64,000 nt of DNA from Oryzias latipes (taxonomy: Eukaryota; Chordata; Actinopteri; Beloniformes; Adrianichthyidae): contig NC_019869.2 in NCBI RefSeq assembly GCF_002234675.1, positions 11,518,015-11,582,014 of the forward strand, given 5' to 3'. Shown here piece by piece: positions 38,901 through 51,565 of this stretch. Both the position numbers and the translations under genes were made by a program. How positions within the stretch are numbered: position 1 is the stretch's first letter; each line of letters opens with the position of its first letter. A model generated the notes under the pieces. The model saw only the letters and a program-made list of their open reading frames with translations. It did not search any database and had not been told where the DNA came from.

Positions 38901-41636
38901 TTTAGGGGAATGTCATAGGAAGTGTGACTCTGATGAAATAATAAAACTAGAAAAGCTTCCTGTTTTTGTTGTAACTCGCTTGTTTTCTTAAAGTTGGTCA
39001 TTATAACGATGCAAAACAGATTAAAACAGCCGAGAAAAAGACAGCAACATTTTTTGGGGGGATAGTGTTGCAGAAAATTGTCTGAAAAATTATACATAAT
39101 GTTATTTTAGTGTTTAGTTTTGTTTGTGTAGTTATGTTTAGTTGGAATAAGGAGCTTCTAACAGGGTACTTGACATAATGAATATCACATAGATCCACAA
39201 AAGTCACATTCTAGGAGGATTTGGAACACAAACCTCAAAGACAAAAAAGAAAGTAGGATGACAGACACAGCTCAGTCACGGTCTCTAAATATGACCAAAA
39301 ACAACCTAAAAACCAAACTAAACAACAGAATCCTTAAAACGCATCAGGAAGAGCGAAGAATGCAGAGTTGCATCTCAAGAACACCATACGTACTGTGAAG
39401 CATGGGGGTGGAAACATCATGCTTTGGGGCTGCTTTTCTGCAAAAGGGACTAGAGGACCAATCAGATTTTAAGGAGATGATGAATGGGGTCATGTATGGT
39501 CCTTCCATCCATGATAGTCAGGGTTACATTAGAAGTATTGAGGTGAACTTTTATCTTTGACAAAATATTTATATTCTGCACCAAACAATTAATTATTTTA
39601 AAAATCCTGGATTTTTTTTTTTTGTCAGGAGGAAAAGAGCACCTCTAGCAGGAAATAAAATGGAGTGTGTTTAAACTGTTAGGATTAAAACAACTGACTT
39701 TGAAGGAGGAAACTAAGTCACAGTGTTTCTAAACTTCATGTAAACCTGTAGTTGCAGACCTGCAGTGGGCTGACCTTGCTCCTCTGGCAGATCTTCCCCA
39801 GTCCACTCGATATCCTTTGATCAACCAGCTTCAGGAGACTCTGACGGATAGAGCTGCTCTGTCATATCTGCAGGCTGTGGTGGGTTTCTATGGAAGAGAT
39901 GGTCTCAAATGTAATCAAATAAAGCACATTAGAAAAGGTCAGTACATCAAACGTCAAATCTACTCTAATTTTTGTTTCTAGTTGGAGGAATTGTGCGATG
40001 GTGACACAGTGGAGAGCATAGAAGAGAGCTCTGAGATCCAGAGGAAGTCCACCTTCTTGGACCAGCAGGATCCCGTCTTCCCTGCTGAAGACCTTCAACG
40101 TGAAACTGCAAAGCTCAAAGCTGTTTACCTGCTCGTCAGCACAATGGATGGTAAAAGGAGACTCTGCAAGCGTCAAAGCTGCAACTGTTTACCACCAACA
40201 ACATGCCTGCTGTTGCAAATCTTTAATATTTAATCCTGCTGTGGTCTCTGTCTGTTTTGGGCAGAACTGCCTGATGAAGCCCTGGGCCTCCTGAGCGAAA
40301 GCCGTCCTGTTGTCCTGCTGGCCTTCGATGAACTGGTTGGTTGATCAATATCTTTGATCGCTCCAGACAAATTTAGTTTTGCCAACAACTATGAAGTTAT
40401 GTTGATACCGCCCTGCACGTTCAAGCAGGCATTTCCAAAGAAAAGTCTATGTAAACCATGGCCGGATATAGGCATGGGCACGGGGGGGCAATGTCCCCCC
40501 AAATGTGATGGCCCGCAAAAATCCACAATCAACCCAGAACAAGTTAAAAATTTAAACTAATATTTATGATAGGATAGCTGGAAAAAAAATGGACCAATGG
40601 ACAGACAGATTAAGCAGAAAAGAAAAGAAAAGGCCTCTCTGTTACTGAGAGCTTTCTGTTTACATGCTCTCCTGGTAGCCAAAAAAAACAAACAAACAAA
40701 TAAAAGAAAAAATCCAAATATCCAAATGATTAAAAAACAGCCATAGCGGGGTACAAATCAGTGTCCTGCTTCTTCGTGTCCCAAGCCTGGGCAGTGTCAG
40801 GAAGAGCATCCAACATAAAACATATAAGACATTGATATACGGATAGATAAAGTGATATGATGACAGCATAGTTTGACACCCCCTGCACCCCATAGTGGAG
40901 CTGGCTAAATCCAGGCAGGGTTTTACGCATGTTTTCAGCCACTACTTACAAAACCTGTTTGATTGATTGATTTGATTGGTTGATTAGTCATCTCTGTTTG
41001 TTTTTCAAATATAGATAGACCAAGGCCACCCTCCTGACACGATGGTTATCCATATCTGCCATTGTAAAGAAGTAATAATCAGACCAAAGGATGTAAAGGA
41101 AAAACAATGAATCAGAGATCGTGAGAAGTTCACAACTTTACCTTTTTGCACCAAGCCTCTTCTAACTGTGAGTGGCAGACATGCGCTAGTAAACAGTAGA
41201 AAAAAGAAGAAGAAGCCCTTCCCTGTTTGTGCAGTGTGAATGCATTGCAATAACTCCAGCAATCCGATTCTTTGCAGCACTGCCCCATTTATAGAGTTCT
41301 ACAAAACCAACTGTAGTTTCATGCATTCACAAGTGACAACATGTGCATTCATTTAGAAATACACATTTTCTATTTTTACTAATACATTATTCTACGATTT
41401 TCCAGCTGAGCAGCTTGAAGGGCAGCGGCGGGTCCATCTCCATCGACTCTATTCCTGTCCCTCTGCAGGACAACCAGGCCTTCCAGCAGGCCGAGCAGCT
41501 TTTTTACTCCATCGGTGTCGCTTTGAGGAGGGATGCTGAGCAGCTCTGGATGGAGAGTGGACGTGAGGATGAAGTTCTGCTGTTGCTCCTCAGCTTCAGC
41601 ATGCATGGCCTCTCATTGCTCCTCACTGGCTGTTAG
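35908..41636 (+). CDS. gsdme: gasdermin E (gsdme, DFNA5-like)
   Basis: Executioner of pyroptosis. After caspase cleavage the N-terminal domain oligomerises into plasma-membrane pores, and the C-terminal domain keeps it inactive until then. Coding exons: 35908-36118, 36216-36408, 36586-36763, 36848-36968, 38720-38869, 39758-39879, 39982-40150, 40265-40335, 41406-41636. Phase holds at every junction, giving 481 codons (human GSDME has 496 residues). The N-terminal domain opens [14 protein letters not shown], with the conserved LNDSDKL and WQRPKY blocks. The linker exon (38720-38869) carries DTVD at residues 262-265, matching the DxxD caspase-3 site of mammalian GSDME (DMPD at 267-270). The C-terminal domain is complete to a TAG stop. 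Upstream is a noncoding exon (about 34.5-34.77 kb) and 62 nt of 5' UTR in exon 2. Intron 4 holds an L1 tail and intron 5 a Tc1 relic. The locus is head-to-tail with osbpl3, as in mammals. Teleosts can have two copies (a and b); which one this is cannot be told here. Confidence 0.93.
37495..38047 (+). mobile_element. 5'-truncated L1, 3'-terminal fragment in gsdme intron 4
   Basis: Closely matches the reverse complement of 45186-45775, the 3' end of the large L1: agaagaacatgaacactcac, gctatctcacctttgcac, ttttccgtccggtccaaca, ggggtttattcaaata and atgtccaacacaagaggc. It ends in a poly(A) tail at about 38034-38047. No coding part remains, and the target duplication could not be found. Confidence 0.8.
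39300..39545 (+). pseudogene. Tc1-like transposase relic
   Basis: In one frame near 39393-39455 the sequence encodes [19 protein letters not shown], the well-known block of Tc1/mariner transposases. The surrounding sequence is interrupted by stops, and neither inverted repeats nor the DDE frame as a whole survive. It lies in gsdme intron 5. Confidence 0.8.
40336..41405. other. gsdme intron 8
   Basis: Contains a fragment (about 40765-40835: cccaagcctgggcagtgtca, then catccaacataaaaca) resembling the body of the SINE at 2282. It also has a stretch with a run of G/C (gggggggcaatgtcccccc, about 40483-40501) that forms a perfect short hairpin. No exon is seen. Confidence 0.4.
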
Positions 41637-41935
41637 TTATTGTTTCTAATTTCTTGTTATTTTCATGTTTTGTGCAATTCTTTTCTGTTTTTTTTTCTTA
41701 TTTTAAGGTATGGGCTTTTATTGAAGTACTGTAGTAACCCATCATTGTCATTATTGTTAAAGCTTTTATGTAATATTTATTGTATAAACATATTTGTTAA
41801 TAATCTGTCAGGTTTTTTTGGCTAGTCATGTTAGAAGCTCTTATTCAATTTAAAACAAACCAAAAAATAAGAAAAAACTGCTCTGCTAAATCAACCTCTT
41901 TACCTGAAAGTATAAATTGTTTTAAAATTTTGTTC

Positions 41936-41941
41936 AATAAA
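41936..41941 (+). terminator. gsdme: gsdme poly(A) signal AATAAA
   Basis: AATAAA in ttcaataaatgtttt, 300 bp after the gsdme stop. It is the first canonical hexamer downstream. Confidence 0.55.
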
Positions 41942-43720
41942 TGTTTTGTATTAATCCCTTTTAAAGTTTTTTTGTAAAATGTATTTTATCAAGTACTTTA
42001 TAATTTATAAAATGTTGTATTTCTTTATTTTTAAAAGTGATTAATTCTTTTACATTTTGTATGAGTGCTCTTTAAAAAAGCACTTTTTATCTTTATTATT
42101 TTTACAGTAAAGTTTAACATATAATTATTTATATCATTCTTTTTTTTCTTGAAATTTTTATTTTCTTTAAATTTCTTAATTGAAAAGATCATAAAGGTTT
42201 GTGCTACTGTTTTTTTTTTTCATTTGTTTTATTGAATTTATGCAATCATGCACAAGAGTTATTGGTATGTTGACAATGAAGACAACAAAATGTGATAATT
42301 TTATACCTTCATATAAAATTATATCACCATTTCTATCAATGTTTTCTTTTGGAAGCAGTTTAGAAAGGAAGAGCTTCCAAGTTTTATATAAAAGGTTACA
42401 AACCTGATTCTCTTTGCTGCTCTTTGCACTTCAGAACTTTGTATCTTCATTAAACTTGATGAGATGTTTTTTTTTATTGTATTCAGACTGAAATTCATAC
42501 CTGAAAAATATTTATAGCATTTTAGAGATTCAAAATTGTTTGCATGTAGTTAAATATTGCTTCAAGCTATTTTGTTTTTCATCTCCTATTATAATATATT
42601 CTCCTAATAAAAAATTATCTTTAGCAAATTTAACCCTTATTATTTTGTTAAGTTCGCACAGCCAAATATATTTGATTAAAGTTAGATGACATCTGCATTC
42701 TTGTTTGTTCATTAACTTTTTCAATAAAAATCGTTCAACAATATAAAGGAGGAGAAAAAGTCCAACATTTGTCTGATTATTTTGCAGTTTCTTCCTTAGA
42801 ATGAAGACAAACCAATCATCCTCAGTCAAGACATGAAGATCATGCATGTCATGCTTTGAAAGGTAACAATATGAACAGGAAGACAAAGTCTGCTATCAAG
42901 AGCTAAAGCTACAGAGAAATCGTTGCCTGTAAAAATGTTGGAGTTTGACATCTTTTCTGAAGAGATCCTTGAATTATAATCTCCAAACTCACCTGTCCTT
43001 AATACTTCTGTCCTTGTTAATTCTCAATAATAATCTTAAAGATCGAATATACATTCCCAAATAATTCAAAAGAGACCACTGCTTTGACTTCACAGCTTGA
43101 GATTCCAATTCATGAGGGATATGTGACTGACTTTACATTCTAATTTATATTTTTACATTGGCAGAATTTATGACTATATTCAAACACAGTCTTCAGTGTA
43201 GGTTTTCTTTTCCACGCAAATAAATTGTTAAGAATGAAATCCCATTGTTTTCACATTCTATATAAAATCATAGTACTGAATTTTTGGAAATGTTTTGAAG
43301 GTAAATATAAATTAAAACATAAGACGTGTTAGGAAAAACTTTGAACAGTTTGTGGGAAAAACATATTTTTTTATCTGTAATTCTCTGTATTTTCCATGCT
43401 TTTCTTTTTTTAATTCAAAATATTAACATTTCTATAAATATTTTATGAATTTGGATTTTTCTGATTTATTTTTACACATTTCTGTAAATTGATTTATGGA
43501 AGTGAGTTCATTTTTTTTTAAGGCAGTATGCTGCTTTAGGTTAGTCCCAGCCTGTTTGGAGTTCTTTGCTTCTGTAGTTCTTGAAAATATTGGATCGAAT
43601 ATCAGGTTTTGTTGATGTTTATATTGATTTCATTGTGCCTTGTATTTTGAAAAAACAAGCGCCACTTGAGGTCGCTGTGGCGTTTAAATTTGAACAGCAC
43701 TTGTCGCGGGACTCTGACGT
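41942..43720. other. AT-rich intergenic sequence
   Basis: Strongly AT-rich, with no supported exon or element boundary. It ends with a slightly GC-richer stretch (ttgtcgcgggactctgacg, about 43701-43719) at the L1 insertion point. Confidence 0.4.
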
Positions 43721-43735
43721 AAGCAGGCTACAAAT

Positions 43736-44746
43736 CTTTTTTTTTAATTGAAAAAACACTTGAGGTTAACAGTTTGTAACAATTGTGTACAATTATGCAA
43801 AGTATAGAAACATCGAAACAAGTACTGGACATGTACAAACAACAATTGCAAGTTAAAATAAAGTAAAATTTTACCAATTATACAGAAAAAAATTAAATAC
43901 AAGACATTAAAATAAAAAAATAACTAAAAAGGAATAAATAAAAAAATAAAATAAAAAAGGGGGTTTACATAGACATTTGAATGATTCTTAGCTTGGGGGT
44001 TATCAAGAAGCTACAATTTACATATGATACTTTGAAGTTTCATAGCAAGTTTGTTTGCCATGAAGTTTACAAATGAAAAAAAGAGCAGAGTTCTTTTGGA
44101 AATGTAGAAAAAAATGGTTTGATTTTAAGGAAACGACATTTATGCATATAGAATTTACCCAAAATAATTTCAACATTCAGAATAAGTGCTATGTTCTTGT
44201 TTTCTAAAATAAACCCAAAAATAATGTCCTTAATAAAAAAAGTCTGCTAAATGTGGAATCTTGGGGAAAAGACAATATTGTAAATTATTCCAAAAGACAT
44301 CAGAATAAAAACATTCAAAGAAAAGATGCTCAGTTGTTTCAATCTCCACATGACAAAAAGAACAACAATTTTCAGGAATTCCTAACTGTTTTCTTAATAA
44401 TTCCTTGGAAGGGTAGATATCTGAAAAGGTTTTAAAGTGGAGTTCCTTGGCTTTCGGAGGGATGGGGAGTTTTAAATATTTAATTCGTATTTGTTTCTTT
44501 TCTGAAATATTAACATATTGAGTTATATAATTTGGATTTGAGATGTAGGGAAAGGACATTTCATTTAAATATTCTCTGATTTGATGGTTTGGGAGTTTGG
44601 CAGTTGCTATGTTGTGTCCATTAATCAGAAGCTTGGGGACAGTAGGATGTTTGTAGATGTCATCATGAAACAGATCAGAAACTGATTTTACAACATTTTG
44701 AGGAATGGCCTTAATATTTTTTCAAAATCTTTTCTATTTGTTAGTG
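43736..44746 (-). mobile_element. 5'-truncated L1 (copy 1) with target duplication
   Basis: Flanked by aagcaggctacaaat (43721-43735) and aagcagcctacaaat (44747-44761), a 15-bp target duplication with one difference. A plus-strand T-run at about 43737-43745 is its poly(A) tail. The minus-strand ORF 44230-44559 encodes the end of an L1 reverse transcriptase protein with the C-terminal CxxC...ETxxH...C motif (CSFCHVEIETTEHLFFEC). Confidence 0.85.
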
Positions 44747-45156
44747 AAGCAGCCTACAAATGCTAACCAGGAAGAATGCAGCTATTCCACAGATGCTACC
44801 CAGCCAAATCCTCACTACACACAGACATTGATAGAAACTGCTCCTTTTGTAAATTAGACACTGAAACAATCATACATCTATTTTGGAAATGCCCCCAAAC
44901 AGCAACTTTTTGGAAAGACTTCACCTCTTTTGTTCAATGTAAAATTTAGAAAAAATTTGATTTGGTATACAAAGATATATTATTTGGTTTTTATTATGGT
45001 AAAAATTCATTAATGAGGGAATACTACTTAATTAACCTTTTAATAATAATAGCCAAATTTCATATCCATAAATGCAAATTTTCTGGAAAAAAAAACCCAT
45101 ATTGAAACTTTTTATGATTGAGTTAAACCAATATACCAGAACAATAAAATCTTATT

Positions 45157-45188
<32 letters not shown>

Positions 45189-45775
45189 TTGTCCTGTCCA
45201 ACAGCTAGGCAAACAGATGAGAGCTGAGGGCCTCTTGTGTTGGACATATTTTATTTTAACAAGAGGGGTTATTCATCTTCAGACAAACCAAAGGTATGTC
45301 TGAATAAACCCCTTTTGTAATTGAGGCCAAACTTTATTAATTTCAATCATGTTTGAAAATCTTTGGTGTTGGACCGGACGGAAAAGGAAAGAGGGGAAGA
45401 AGAGAGAGGGACGTTAGAGAGAGGGGGGGGTAGGAGGGTGATAATAGGAGGGGAAGGGGGGTAAGACCATGAAGCAGCATAGAGCAGACAGGTTTACTGG
45501 TTGTTTATCGTTACGATACGGTTCAAATGTAGTACAAAAAGGGCGGGGCCTGTTCACACACACTCAAATATTATCAACACACCTGCTAGCCGCAAAAATG
45601 TCCACATGTCAACATGCACACAAAACAGATAGTGTTCACGAACGCATACCTATGCCTTTAAACCAACTAGTGTGAAATCTTTCATTCATTCAATCATGCA
45701 AACTATTAGTGCAAAGGTGAGCTAACACCTGTGCTCAGGTGAGTGTTTATGTTCTTCTAAAATGGATGGTGGAAT

Positions 45776-47821
45776 GTGAAAAGAAGGAGGAGGAGCGCCC
45801 AGCCACCCCCACACCCATACCCCCGCCGCAGCAGCAGCGGCAGCCGGAATTCCCCCAACGCCACACGGGAACAGGCAGGGAACAAACGCCCCCCGGGCGA
45901 CCAAGACCGCCACCCAGGCCAGGGCCAGCAGGACCGCCGCGAGGCCCCCAGAGCCAGAGAGCAGGCAGGCGCAGAGGGAAAGAGAGCGCCGCCCCAGCCC
46001 AGCCAGGAAAGCAGCCCCCCGCCGCGCCAGAAGAGCCCAACGCAGGGCCCCACCGGAGAGGGACGCCCACAGCCCCAGGCGAGCACCCCACCACCACCCA
46101 GGAGTTCCGGGCATCCCCCCGCCCCGACCCCAGGTACGAGCCAGGACCCCCCAAGGGAGACCCGCTCCGCACTCCAGGCAGCCACCCACCCGGCCCACGG
46201 TTGGTCCAGGTAGGAGCAAGGCAGGGGCCCGCCGCCCCCGCCCAGGAGGGGGGAACCCCGGGGAAAAAAGGGCGGCCCACAAGGGATGTTATAAATATGG
46301 CCCGACCAGGCTCGGCCATGTTGGAAGTTTGGCGGGGCCCAGGGGCAAGGACCAGGACCAACCCCCCAGGGACACGAACACCCCCGGCTCAGGTGTAATA
46401 TGAACCCCCCCACCGCGCGGAGAGAGCACCGCCGGGCCCAGGGAGCCGGCACCCAAGGGACACGGCCGCCATCGCCAAGGGGCCCGCACCCCCCACCAGG
46501 GAAGGGGTAGGGGACAGATGGACCCAGGTCCCACCTTCCTTGTAAAATGTGTGTGTGTGTATGGGTGTTTGAGAGGGTGTTTGTGTGCATGTGTGTGTGT
46601 TTATGTTTGAATGTATATATTGAAGGGGGAGGGGTTTGTGTACTAAGGGGGGTGCAGTTAAAATTGGCGAGTAGGGCACTAAGGGGACATCTCCTGATTA
46701 CTCACAGTGATGTCCCCTCACCCTCCACACCAAGGGGCCCTAAATGTCTAAGGTGCGGTTAAAATTGGCGGGTAGGGTGCCAGGAGGACATCTGCTGCTT
46801 GCTTGCAGTGATGTCCAAGCACCCCCCCTACCAAGGACCCTACATGTCTAAGGTGCAAATAAAACCGAAAGAGGGGGGGCCCGCTCCATACGGCAACCAT
46901 AGGAGGGGGGCCACTCCCAAGTAGCCCCCCCCCAAGGCGCATCGCAGGCTAGACCCCCCACCCCCTCACCCTAATATGAGGTTATATAAGGAAGGGGGTA
47001 AGTTGGGGACAGGTGGTAGACTGTCCCCCGGTGGTCAAACAGCCGTCCCCCAGCCCACCCCCAGCAAAGGGGCCAGGGCCACCCAGCCCAGGGGCCCACC
47101 CCCGGAGGCGCCGACACCCCAGGCCCGGCACCACCCACCCCACACAGAGAGAGAGGAGCCAGAAAGCGTCACCCCCCCCCGGAGCAAGCCCAGGCCCCCA
47201 CCCCCAGACGCCGGCCCTAGAAGAGCTCTGGTCAGGCCTCGACGGGACCGAGGAGGCCAACCGGCCGAGGCAACCACTGATTGCCTCAGCGGAGACCCCG
47301 ACCCGCTAGCCCCCCCGACCCGTACTAATAATGGGCCCCCCCTCCCCCCCAGAACGCCCCCCCACAGGACAGGGCCGACAAGCCCTCCACCCCACCCCAC
47401 CCCAGACCCCGCAGCCGAAGCGGGTGACACCCAGAGCGACCGGGGGCCCCGAGAGGGTTGTCCCGTCCCGTCCCAGAGCCAGGGAAGGGCCGATCCCAGC
47501 CCCAGGTGCAGATGGGCAGCCCATCCGGCGCCGCTGGGCCCCCCCCCACCCGAGCAGGGCCCCCCTCCAACCCCCCCCAGCACAGGCAACGGGACCACCC
47601 CCCCAAGCCAAGCCAGACCACCACCCCACCCCCCCACCACGCACCCCCACACCCAAGCCCAGAGGACCACGCAGCGCCCCAGCCCGCCCCACCCAGGCAC
47701 CGGACCCGACCCCCCGACCAACGGAGCCCCCCACCGCCCCCGCCAGGCACCGGAAGCCCCGACCCCCACCCCAAACCACGGCAGAAGGGCAAGGAGCAGC
47801 GACGACCAAGCCCTCCACCCC
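45776..47821 (-). other. L1 3' region, 2 kb, G-rich on the element strand
   Basis: On the plus strand this is almost pure C/A/G text with many runs of C (for example around 47160-47175 and 47520-47640), so the element's RNA is G-rich with many GGGG runs. Vertebrate L1 3' UTRs carry a G-rich polypurine tract; here it is greatly expanded. The long proline/arginine- or glycine-rich ORFs on both strands result from composition, not coding. Confidence 0.7.
46652..46852. repeat. two tandem copies of a ~100-bp unit in the L1 3' region
   Basis: Units start at 46652 and 46753, and the start of a third is at 46853. Shared text includes gttaaaattggcg, gacatct, cagtgatgtcc and atgtctaaggtgc. The copies differ at about a quarter of positions. 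Confidence 0.75.
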
Positions 47822-50800
47822 CTAAGTCATGGAGTCAACCACAGGAGACCAGAGAGACTGAATTCTTTCAAAGTTACTTGAGCTTTGGGCTGACATTTTT
47901 TCCAAGCTGATATGATCAAACAGCAGATTTCTGTGTTGACTTATGTTTATATTTTTCTTGTTTTTCCAATTTATTAAAATAGTTTTTTTGGCAATACAAA
48001 GAGTTATGAAAATGATAGATGCTAATCCTTCTTCTATATCGATGGCACTCATGTCACCAAGCACACAAAGTGACGGTGAGGCAGTGATTGAAACCTTAAG
48101 CCAGACTGATAAATCGGCACATACCTGCTGCCAGAGAGCCTGGACAGGAGTGCAGAACCACAGTGCGTGCATGTAGCTGTCGGGTAGATTATTATCACAG
48201 TGCTCGCAAATGTCTGAGTTACTGAGACCCATCTTGAACATCCTCTGTCCAGTGTAGTAAATTCTGTGAAGAGTTTTGAGATGGATTAGCTGCAGATTTG
48301 GACTTTTTGTCAGTTTAAAGGTGTTTAGACAAAGTTCTGACCAGAAGCTTTCATCTGTGCTGATGCTCAAATCTGCATCCCATTTTTTTGTTGGAAGGGC
48401 AATATTGTTATCTAAATTACATAAAAGTTTGTATATTTTGGAGAGAGTTCTATTCATTGAAAAATTAATCAGAGTGGTAACTACATCTGGTAGCTTTAAA
48501 TCGTCGTCTTTAATTTTATACTTTTTAGTAATACTTGATTTAAGTTGCTGATATTCCAAGAAGTTATTTATTCCATGTTTGTCTTGAAGTTCCTGGGGGG
48601 TTATGAATCTTCTATCAATAATTACGTGCTCTAGTTGTTTTATGCCCCCTGCTTGCCAAGCTGGGAAGTGAATCATTTTTTTGTTAATAAGGATGTCCGG
48701 GTTGTTCCAGATGGGTGTCATTTTGCACGGTTGAATTGATGATTTTGATATTTTGAGAAATTCCCACCAGGCTGTTAAGGTGGCATTTATATCAATGCTT
48801 TTGAAACAATCCTGTTTTTTAACTGTTTGGCTAATAAATGGTAGCTGTGACAGGTTGATCTTTCCACATAACACCTGTTCCAAGTCTAACCATGAGTTGG
48901 TTTCTGGATTATTTTTTAACCATTTTAAGATATATTGTAATCTATTTGCAAGAAAGTATTTGTGGAAATTAGGTAGTTCTAATCCTCCACAGCTTTTTGC
49001 AGATTTTAAAGTTTTTAGACTAATTCTTGCAGGTTTGTTGTTCCATAGAAAGCTTGATATGGATGAGTCTAATGTTTTGAACCATTTTAATGGCGGTTGT
49101 GTGGGAATCATTGAGAAGAGATAATTAACTTTGGGTAAGATTTTCATTTTAACCGTGGCTACCTTGCCCATAAGGGACAGAGGCAGGTTGGTCCAGCGTG
49201 TTAGATCGTCCTGTATGCTTTTCAGTAATGGGGTGTGGTTTAGCTGCACCAGTTCTGATAGTTTGGGGGAAAAGTAGATACCCAGATATTTGATATTTCC
49301 TGTTTTAACTGGAATTGTGAGTCTTTGTTCCATATTCCTGTTGAGTGGTAATAAAACAGACTTATTCCAATTAATGGAATAGTCTGATATGGAGGAGAAT
49401 TCATTTATGATCATTGCTGTTTCATTTACAGAATGTAAATTCCTTAAAAACAGTAATATGTCATCCGCATAAAGACTAATTTTATGATGGCTGTGTTTGG
49501 TTTTTATTCCTATAATGCTCTCATTCTGTCTTATTGCTGCAGCTAAAGGCTCAATGAATATAGCAAAAAGAGAAGGAGAGAGTGGGCAGCCCTGTCTGGT
49601 TCCTCTTCCAAGAAAAAACCTGTTTGAAGTCTGTTTATTAGTTCTAACTGATGCATTGGGGTTGTGATATAATATTTTGATCCAATTGATGAATGTTTCT
49701 CCAAAACCAAACTTATGGAGGGCAGCAATAAGGAACTTCCAATTAACTCTGTCAAAGGCTTTTTCAGCATCCAGCGATAGTACCGTCATTTCCTGGTTTT
49801 TAATGGTGGCAAAGTCTATTATATTAACTAGTCTACGGACATTATCATCCGAGTGTCTGCCTTTGATGAATCCAGTCTGGTCGAAGTGAATTATGTGAGG
49901 AGTGATTTTTTCTATTCTCTGTGCTAGTGCTTTGCAGATAATTTTTACATCTGCATTGATTAGAGAAATAGGGCGATAGCTTAAAGGACTAGTGGGATCT
50001 TTGTCTGGTTTTAGAAGAAGAATTATGTTGGCTGAGTTCATGTTAGGTGGCATTGATTGGCTCTCATTAATAGATGTGACAGTTTTATAAAATGTTGGTG
50101 CCAGTTGTTCCCAGAATTCTTTATAAAACTCAGCAGGAAAGCCGTCAGGCCCTGGTGCTTTACCATTGGGCATAAGTAACAGAGCTTCATGAAGTTCAGA
50201 CGGCGAGAGCGGAGAATCTAAGTTTGTGATTTGATCCTCATTTAGCCTGGGTAGGTTTACATTATTAAGAAATTAGTCAATACTTTGCTCTGACGGATTG
50301 ATCTGCGGTGTGTACAGGTTTTTCTAAAAGTTTTCAAATGCTTTATTAATCTTGACCGGGTCATGAGGGACATTTCCTGTTTGGTCCATAATAGAGGTGA
50401 TTGATGATTTTTCTCTGTTAATTTTAAGCTGATTAGCCAGAAATTTGCCAGATTTATTAGAGTTTTCAAATCTTTCAAGTCGTAGCCTTTGTATTTGAAA
50501 TTGTGTTTGTTTATTAATGATGTCATTTAACTGGAGCTTTAAATTTTTCAGATCTCCCAGAATGTGTTCCTGTGCAGAAGCAGCATAAGCAGTCTCCAGG
50601 GTTTTGATTTTATTTTCTAATTCTAATAAATCTGCTTTCTCTTTGCGTTTTTTGTGCGTTGAATAAGAAATGATTTTCCCTCTCATGACTGCCTTTGCTG
50701 TTTCCCAAAGAACGCACGGTGGGATGTCTGGAGTATTGTTGAAGTCTAAGAAGGTTGCCCACTCTTTTTTAAAGAATTCAAGAAATTCCTGGTCCTTTAA

Positions 50801-51565
50801 CAGAGACGTATTAAACCTCCAGGTTGTACCAGAGGGTGTGGATTTTTCCCTAGAAATGTTTACAGAGACTGGTGCATGATCACTGATAATAATTGGATGG
50901 ATATTGGAGCTTTGAATATTTTTTAAAAGAGAGTTACTGATTAATAAATAGTCTAAACGGGAGTGTGAATAGTGAACTGGAGAAAAAAAGGTGAACCCTT
51001 TAGTGCTTGGGTGACATGAGCGCCACGCGTCGCAGAGACCCAGATCATTCATGTACTGCTTTAGAATACTTGCAGATCGCCATGTACGCTGGTTTGCTGC
51101 TGTGCTGAGTCTGTCAAGTTCAGGGTCTAAAACAAGGTTGAAGTCTCCTCCTATAATGATTGTGGAGTCAGAGTGAACTGAGAGTGAGGTGAAGAATCTG
51201 TGAAAGAAGGAAGAGTCGTCAACATTAGGACCATAAATACTCACTATACAAAAGTCCTTATTCTGAATGGATATATTAATGATTACAAATCTGCCTTCTG
51301 GGTCAGTAACTGTATCCTTATGAGTAAAATTAAGATTTTTATTAATTAAAACAGCAACTCCTCGTTGTTTGGAGTTGTAACTGGCAGAGTATATAACTGG
51401 AAATTGTAAGCAGCACATAAGGTGATTCAAAGAATTCGATAAATGGGTCTCCTGCAGTAGAGCTATATCTGCTTTTAGACCATCCAGGTGATTTAACACT
51501 TTCAGTCTCTTTGGCTCAGAGCCAAGTCCACGCACATTCCAGCTAACGATGTTAAGACTGTTCAT
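47822..51565 (-). pseudogene. L1 ORF2: AP endonuclease-reverse transcriptase, two in-frame stops
   Basis: A single reading frame of about 1,248 codons, typical for L1 ORF2, interrupted only by TAG at 50324-50326 and TAA at 50273-50275. There is no frameshift. The N-terminal endonuclease shows SWNVRGLG, QETHLS, IIGGDFN and SDHAPV. The reverse transcriptase shows GKAPGPDGFPAEFYK, DQTGFIKGR, LSLDAEKAFD, RGTRQGCPLSP and an intact catalytic YADD. The C-terminus has CEHC...HALWFC. Both stops lie in the linker between the endonuclease and RT domains. The protein would nick target DNA and copy the element's RNA by target-primed reverse transcription. Confidence 0.93.

Noticed and set aside
45722-47910. 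Long proline-, arginine- or glycine-rich ORFs on both strands (up to 301 codons)
   Set aside because: Extreme C-rich composition keeps all frames open on both strands. The region is the L1 3' UTR, and no domain or conserved motif is seen.
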